Shown here in pieces: positions 57,825 through 64,000 of a stretch of 64,000 nt of DNA. Below the pieces are notes generated by a model. That model saw nothing but the letters and a program-made list of their open reading frames with translations, had not been told where the DNA came from and did no database searches. Location: the NCBI GenBank assembly GCA_038496445.1, contig JALMLS010000281.1, forward strand, positions 1 through 64,000, read 5' to 3'. Both the position numbers and the translations under genes were made by a program. Position 1 is the stretch's first letter. Each line of letters begins with the position of its first letter. The stretch is from Trichosphaerium sp. ATCC 40318 (lineage: Eukaryota > Discosea > Flabellinia > Trichosidae).

Positions 57825-59681
57825 TCACTGCTTGCTTCCACGTTGTCCGTTTAGCCCTGTAGATGTAGGACCTGTAGTGCCACTTACTATTTTTACTCTA
57901 GAAGGATCGCTGAGTCTAGGATAGTTCTTTGCTGGTACAGGAGGCTTTCCACCTACAAATGACTTTCTTGAAGGTACTGTTGGAGGATGTGCTGGAAAAG
58001 GCCCCAAGCGTCCCAATAGCGCCACACTGCTAACTGATCTCGGTCGTACCCTTGGGTGGTGTATACTATTTTTTATAATATTTGCGAGGTGTTGTGGACA
58101 AGGTCTATCTCCTGCTCTGGCTGGATTGGAGGCAGTCAGTTTTCTTTTCGGAATATAGCCAAATACGCCTTCGGACTGACTTCTATGTAAGTTTGCCGGT
58201 GGAGGAGGATTCAAAGCTATACGTGGATAAGTGTCACGTGATAAAAATAACAAATCTAATCTACTTTCTAACTGTCTCCGATTTTATCTCCCTTACGGCG
58301 GTACAAAGTAGCTAACAGCCTCGTACTTGTATAACTTTTAGCCCATTCTCTACCACGTCCAGTATTAATAAATTTCCTGTTTGGCCAATTGGAACTATGA
58401 GAGTATTTCTCGTTTCCTACCAAAGGTTTAGGGAAGTTGGTTTTTTTTAAATTGAAAATAAACTTGAGCGGAAAATAGTTATTTTTAAAAACTACAGTGT
58501 CGTAAAATACCATTGGTATGGCTGCCAAAACGCTTTGGTTCAGAGTTATTCAAATTGAATTTTTTTGTTGAACTACACATAAAGCTAAAAATACAGGCAC
58601 GTGTTGTTTGTTTTATCTACCAACAAAAAAAGACCACTTTGATTATTTTGAAAAAAACCCAAAAAAAGACTTGATACCTAAAGAGAGCATGGCGAATATT
58701 TTCACAAAAACACGTACGTTGTAGCAACTGTAATATTTTTTCTTTTGTATCCTGTGTAACATGACTATTGCCATTTAATGTTATTTTTTTCAATCCGAAA
58801 TTTTCTTCCATTGACTGTATCACAAGTTCTATTCCTTTACTAGATATCTTATTACTGTGTAAATATAGGTGGCTTATACTCCCAGAACTTTTTAACCATG
58901 GTATCATCCATACAACGCCCTATAATGGGAAAAAATTAAACTTTCCATTTAAAAAAAAGTCCTAAAATGAACTAAAAACGTTTCCAACGTCAAAGAAAAA
59001 CACACGCAGTGTACAGATTTAGTTGCTTAAAATAGCCCAATACAGTCTAATGTGGTTTCTCGATACAAGATCGCGACATACGTATCACGTGACTCTTGTA
59101 CCTTTTTCTCAAAAAAAACAGCCAAATAAAAGAAAAAAAACAAATTGGCGTCTGCTCTTGTGTGATGTTTTGGTGGTTTTTCTACGTACTTCATCAGTGA
59201 TTTTATTGTATGACAAGTCTAGTGTGACTATTTGTGCTTTAGACTCACTCAACCCCTCAAAAAGAACCTTACAACCTATAGTCACGTGTCAAAATCGCAG
59301 AGTTTGGAGTGATAAAAAAAAAAACTGCGTGTATTAAATTGTAACAACGTTCCATACCTTCACCAGTTAGGTCGTTACCACCCAAGTCAAGACATGTAAC
59401 AGATGTATTATTCTTTAACGCCGTAACCAGAAGGTCCATATTTTCAGCACAGAGACCAGCACAACCAACAGATAACCCTAGTTAGCACTTATGAGTATAA
59501 CCCAGTTTTGAACATGTACTAACAACGACAAAAAGGCGTTACAACGCCGTGAATATTGATACAATATGCACATATACGTACGTGAGATGTTTTGACGCGA
59601 TAGAATCTGTGTTAGAATTATACTCTTCCGTTTTGTAAAGGTTTCCCAGCTGAGATCTAACTCAAGGTTTTTACATCGCAT
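57825..59681 (-). CDS. Ribonuclease-inhibitor-type LRR protein with Pro-rich C-terminus
   Basis: From ATG 59681 (MRCKNLELDLSW) a series of exons gives RI-type LRRs of about 28 residues: NTSVTCLDLGGNDLTGEG, AQIVTLDLSYNKITDE, SISHLYLHSNKISSKGIELV and GLKKITLNGNSHVT. These are unlike the short cysteine-containing LRRs of the F-box genes. The last two exons (58528-57825) are basic and Pro/Ser-rich (ALNPPPPANLHRS, GGKPPVPAKNYPRLS), suggesting an SH3- or WW-binding tail, ending GSKQ*. About six introns starting GTACGT or GTATGG. It lies 103 bp upstream of the helicase on the same strand. Its role is probably scaffold or regulator. Confidence 0.7.
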
Positions 59682-60659
59682 TTTATGTAGCTCTTGTTTG
59701 CTCAGAAAAAGAATGACGAAGTAAGCAAGCTACAATTGACTAAGGAATACAGAAACGCATTGGTACGGACAGTAATACCATATCCGAACACGTGCCTGCT
59801 CTTTAAAAAACGTGCCTGTTGGTTGCTCGAGTACTTTTTTACAATCGGTGCTATCTGCTTTTTACTCATTGCTAAGAATACGCCTATGCTTTACTATACG
59901 CTTTGCGATCTTAAAGTGGAAGTAGTTTAACTATGAAGGAACAAGATTGGTAACTTGCGAAGCACGGAAAGTTGGCGGAAAACGGCAACACTCATTTGGA
60001 GCACTGATGTCTGCAGACTCACGTGTGGGAATACCAACATCCAATTAATCTTTGATGTTTCGGCGCTAGTGAATTGTATTCCGTACTTGTCACGGCCATG
60101 GCTACAAACCGTTACTTTGCTTTGTTGCTGTTTCGTTTCACAAGTAGAAACTGTATATTGCATTAGAAATACAAGTAACCAAGGAATCTTTCTCAAATGT
60201 TAAACTACAATCTTCTTTCATGCAATTCTCAACGAGCCAACACGTGTAACTATCCTTTGCTTACATAAACGGCGAAGGCATTGCGTTGAACGCTTGACGC
60301 GCCTGGTTTTTTAACTACACAAGCTACAAGTGAAATGCGCGCTCGTCAATGTATCGCACCACTTACTAGTATGCGTCTCAGAGCGTAAGCGGCATTAGGT
60401 TATACTTTCAACTACATGACACTAAGCTGTTAAACAACGTATCTACGCCCGGATATTAGTATGTAGTAGTCCTTGGAAGGTCGAATTACGTTTTGTTTTA
60501 CACAAAAGATCCGAAAACGTACCCAATGCAACAATACACAGTACGGTGGAGCGAACTATTTAGCGTACGATTTGTGAACAGCATTGACGCAAAAAAAACG
60601 ACACAAATTTAATATTTTTTTGGTACATTTGTAGTCAGTAATTCAACGAGCACGCCGGC
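59682..60659. other. Intergenic region; possible fragment of a secreted protein gene
   Basis: A minus-strand open stretch at 59927-60196 encodes a hydrophobic start and hydrophilic continuation (KIPWLLVFLMQYTVSTCE, then VCSHGRDKYGIQF), signal-peptide-like but beginning with TTG and no ATG in a sensible place. It could be an exon of a small secreted protein. A plus-strand frame at 59694-59930 also lacks ATG. The rest, with CACGTG at about 60018 and 60239, shows no gene. Confidence 0.3.
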
Positions 60660-63312
60660 ATGGAGCCAGTGAAAGGCGCTGAAGAGCAGCTATGCCCTGT
60701 TTGCAATATAATCAAAACGAAGTATTACCACCTTGAATGCAAACACATGGTATGCGAAACATGCCTAGATAATCTAGTTAGCGGAAAATCGAAGCGCCAT
60801 ACAATTGGTTTCTTGATGTGTCCTGTTTGCTCCCAAGTAACCGATCTGAAACCGGCAGAAGGTTTTGAAAATAATAGCGGCGCAAACCTCTCAAAAGTGC
60901 AAGAACTAAAGGAAAAAGTACAAATGATCGATGAATTTGTACAAGTATCAGAGGAAGGACACGCGAGCGGTGATGATTCTGTAAGCGATGACTTGGTCGC
61001 TTTTTAACGTTAATTTAATGCGTAGGATGATTCAATAAGTATTTCGTTTGAAGGCAGTGACAGTGAGGAAAACGTGGAACAAAAGCCTATGGGTAGACGC
61101 GCAAAGCTTCTGTCATCGTTAGCGTCGTCAATGGGAGCCTCACCTGACAACACAGCAAAAAAGCCAAAATCACCCAGAGCAAACGCTACTGTGGATGAAC
61201 CGATACCCAATGATTATCGCGTACAAGTACGGCTACTTTACGCTGAAGGTGTTTGTACGTAGCACGTGAAATTTTCAACAAAAAACCGAATTATTTATTC
61301 GTTACAGCATCACTACATGGCTCTGTATTTGCTCAATTAGATATTGGCCATGTTTATTGTTGGAATGGGCAGATATATAACTCTAAAGTAAGTACTCAAG
61401 GGTAGTATTTTCTATATCATACTCAAAGTTGCTCAGACCGTTACTGTACAACGAGCAAAGCCAACAGAATGGGATGAGATGGTTGTTATCAACATGAGGT
61501 AGGTTTTCTTCGCATAATTTGAAAAACGACTTTCCCATCAATTGAGGACCACCAGCAAGCTATTGCATGGTGCATTATCTTTTTTTCTGTTTTTTTGGAC
61601 GTTGTCGTAATCATTGTAGATCACCACAAAAGGATAGATTACGCGTACGTTTGCGTGCTCAACCAATTGTAGGGCGTGTACCCAAGATTGTACGTACTGA
61701 TTTTTTTTTTTTGACAAACTACAAGTTGTTTGCGCTTACTTTGTGGGACACAGATTGGAGAGGGTTCTTACCCTTGTGCTCAATTACCTGAGGGCCAAGA
61801 AGTTCAAGTTTTTGTACCACTTTACCACAAACGTAGGGAAAAGTACGTTACAATATATAGACGGTTTGCTTTAAATTGTCTTGGGGTCAATTCCAAAAAT
61901 TTGGGAATAGCTTTTAGGCGTCAACGTTATAACGTTTTTTCTCACTATTAATGCAGGGGTGGCGTTTTCTTGGGTCTCACAGCATTTGGTTTTGGTACGT
62001 AGCCTCAATTATTTTCATTGAATAACTAAGGCCTCAGGACTACCCGTTGAAGCGTTTATTCGCTCTCCAAAGCCAGCACGGCGACAACGTAGAAATGTAG
62101 CCGAAGACGAACCTCCTAAGAACAGTGCCCATCTAAACGGTGGAGATTCGGATGTATGCCGTTTGCTTTAGTGCAACTATTTATCAAGGCATTACTTTTT
62201 TTTTTCAACTGACCCTTTTTTGACAAAAAAAAATTATATACGCTATGTTCGTAATTTTAATATCTACTGTGTTGTTTCTGACGTACACAATAAGGGCTAC
62301 GCGTTAATTAGAAATGGAACCACACCTAAACCTAAAGGGGGGAGCACATGGCGAAATGGATCAATAAACGGCATAACAAAGGATTACGAGACTCCTAAAG
62401 GATACGAGTCACCCAAAGAGTATGATGAAGCGACAAGCTTGGTGTTAGGGTAGTTTTGTTTTTTTTTGTTTGTTTACATTTTTGTGAGAAAATTTTATTA
62501 CATCGCAAAAACGAACGAACAACACCATAAGGAACGCACCTAAATTTTTGGTGGCGGTCTACTTTTTTTTTTGGGGTTAGGGGCATTATTCCAAATACAT
62601 TTTTATCTCATTACAAGCAACCGTAACGTGATTTAGCGCGTTTTTTTTATCTTTTTTTGAACCAAAATTTTTTTCGGATAGTTTTTTGCTTTTACTCGGA
62701 GCTTTACCCAACCTTATTGTTTCTTTTTATCTAGACAAACTGACATTGAGCAACAGCCTCTCTTTATTGGTAATCTTCAGAACGAGCAGCAGAATTATGT
62801 ACATGCTTTCTGGGGACCTGTGTACTCTGTTATTCTACCAAGCCTCGTTTTAAGTGTTGTTACACCGGAGTACTTTCGTGGGTGTAAAAGATTTCTTTGT
62901 AGCTTTGCTTTTTATCTACTTGCAATCCTTTGGATTCCAACTCTTATCTTGGCTCCTTTTGTTGGTTTTGTGATGGATCTACTACAAATTATTGCTTGGC
63001 TACTCTCATGTGGATTTTCATCTAGTCGATGGTCGTTTGATGTACGTCAAAAAGTGATTTATGAAGGCCACAAAATTGGACGTAAATCTTTGATGTTTTC
63101 TTTGAAAATCTCCTGCTTGTTGACTTTTTTTTTGACTTTTTTTTATTGAGTTGGTAATCGTTTATTTGTACTCATTTTTTTCAAAGGTTACTGTTGAAGC
63201 AACGTGTGATTTTGCGGCGTTTAAAGTACTTCTTGCAATTTTATTTTTCCCTATCGCAGTGCCTTGGTTGTTGTATCATTGCTTATGTGCTAAACGAACA
63301 AATGCTATTTGA
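60660..63312 (+). CDS. RING finger - C2 domain - transmembrane protein, probable membrane E3 ligase
   Basis: ATG 60660 starts a RING finger: LCPVCN, ECKHMVCETC and MCPVCSQ give C3HC4 spacing. An acidic/Ser linker (GDDSVSDDL|DDSISISFEGSDSEE) leads to a C2-like domain built from short exons: DYRVQVRLLYAEGV, VYCWNGQIYNSK, TVQRAKPTEWDEMVVINM, DRLRVRLRAQPIVG, QLPEGQEVQVFVPL and GGVFLGLTAFG. The middle is basic and Gly/Pro-rich. The C-terminus has at least three hydrophobic helices (VILPSLVLSVV, FYLLAILWIPTLILAPFVG, LLAILFFPIAVPWLLYHCL), ending TNAI* at 63312. This order suggests a membrane-bound ubiquitin ligase with lipid- or Ca2+-responsive C2. About ten introns. I know no named family with exactly this layout. 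Confidence 0.72.
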
Positions 63313-63515
63313 AAGAGAAACACTGTAATTTTACAACTACCCCCCGCCCTTTTTTTTTGGTACAACTCATGTGTTGTCATGTACATAATGTAAAGAAAAA
63401 CTGACTTAAAAAAAATATTTTGTCTTTTTGACAACTAATCGCTCTCTGACTAACTGTTATTTTGTTTTCTGTATCTTACGGTTAATTTATTAACGACCTA
63501 CAAATCTATCTCACC

Positions 63516-64000
63516 TTACAACTCATCTGTTACTACACCTGCTGCTTTTATGTCGGCATTTCCTAATGATTCTATTCCTTTTTTAGTCACGCTCATACAG
63601 TATCCAATGTTGATTTTATGTACACCAGCCAATGCTTGAATGCCTTCATCTGTTACTCCTGATAGTGAATTGAACAGATTAATTGAATGTACACCTGCTA
63701 ATACTCTAAGGCATTCATCATTGACCTGAATACATCCAACAAGTGACACTTCTCTAACTCCAGAAATTTCTTTAAACCCATTGATTGTAAGTCTCCAGCA
63801 ATTATCAAGATTTATATATTTAACTCCATTTAGTTCCTTCAAGTGTTTGTCTCTCAGGTCAAGGTGGGAGCAGTTGATTTTAGTGTACCTCAACAAACCT
63901 TTGTATTTACCAATTATAGGTATATCTGAGAGTGATTTTGGCTTTATTGAAACATAACCAACATGTTGGTGAATGACACTTGACAATCCACGGCTCGTTT
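63516..64000 (-). CDS. F-box/LRR protein, third paralogue (5' end cut by window)
   Basis: An open frame enters from the right edge with the end of the F-box (SRGLSSVIHQHVGYVSIK), matching the other two F-box/LRR proteins, then shows diverged LRRs (LNGVKYINLDNCWRLTINGF, LAGVHSINL, VTDEGIQALAGVHKINIGYC), ending VVTDEL* at 63516. It has about five recognisable repeats, fewer and less uniform than its paralogues. No introns in the visible part. Converges with the RING-C2 gene. Confidence 0.8.
   Translation of the reverse strand, partial: TSRGLSSVIHQHVGYVSIKPKSLSDIPIIGKYKGLLRYTKINCSHLDLRDKHLKELNGVKYINLDNCWRLTINGFKEISGVREVSLVGCIQVNDECLRVLAGVHSINLFNSLSGVTDEGIQALAGVHKINIGYCMSVTKKGIESLGNADIKAAGVVTDEL

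Noticed and set aside
25300-60400. tRNA or other structured RNA genes
   Set aside because: I looked for B-box-like GGTTCGA sequences; those seen (for example near 44346 and 25005) lie inside genes and do not fold as tRNAs.
1-64000. CRISPR array, rRNA operon, phage or bacterial operon structure
   Set aside because: None seen; short introns, eukaryotic families and GPI signals place the window in a eukaryotic nuclear genome.

Overview
This window comes from the nuclear genome of a compact, AT-rich microbial eukaryote. The evidence is dense GT-AG introns, mostly about 40-90 nt with T-rich 3' ends, together with purely eukaryotic genes: GINS subunit SLD5, RasGAP, Rho GTPase, CUE-calpain (CAPN7/PalB type), Doa10/MARCH6 ubiquitin ligase, an SLC35-type transporter and GPI-anchored proteins. 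Mitochondria are implied by two proteins with presequence-like N-termini. I cannot place the lineage; a fungus-like or amoeboid protist is a guess. Many 5' splice sites read GTACGT. Several introns of only 15-26 nt, and at least one GC-AG intron, are needed to restore reading frames. Some single-base frame breaks remain; sequencing or assembly indels are as likely as real mutations.

Layout. 1-8155: the end of an unidentified gene, a Ser-rich coiled-coil gene (-) and a RasGAP gene (+). 8295-15824: SLD5 (-), an intracellular-type serpin (+), an F-box/LRR gene (-), a TXNDC17-like thioredoxin (-) and acireductone dioxygenase (-). 15957-28055: an SLC35-like transporter (+), a GPI-anchored secreted protein (-), CUE-calpain (+), an atypical Rho GTPase (-) and a type II membrane protein with a LamG-like domain (+). 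29180-32447: a doubtful surface protein and a second F-box/LRR gene.

32448-43908 is a segmental duplication. A block holding a small unknown gene, a GPI-anchored surface protein gene and the 3' end of the Doa10 gene is present in two extra, rearranged copies beside the original. One copy carries a 1.18-kb fold-back element with perfect 92-bp terminal inverted repeats, and the other copy preserves the empty TA target. The copies are mosaic, partly inverted and frameshifted.

42843-64000: the intact Doa10/MARCH6 gene (-), a TPR protein (+), a Crinkler-type protein joining a coiled coil, a PD-(D/E)XK-like nuclease and a protein kinase (+), an LRR relic, two small genes, a DEAD-box helicase with an RGG tail (-), a ribonuclease-inhibitor-type LRR protein (-), a RING-C2-transmembrane protein (+) and the start of a third F-box/LRR gene (-) cut by the window edge.

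Themes are ubiquitin signalling (three F-box/LRR genes plus a relic, Doa10, RING-C2), proteolysis and its control (calpain, serpin), small-GTPase control (RasGAP, GTPase-defective Rho) and surface or secreted proteins. The genes are tightly packed, with divergent start codons as close as about 44-100 bp.
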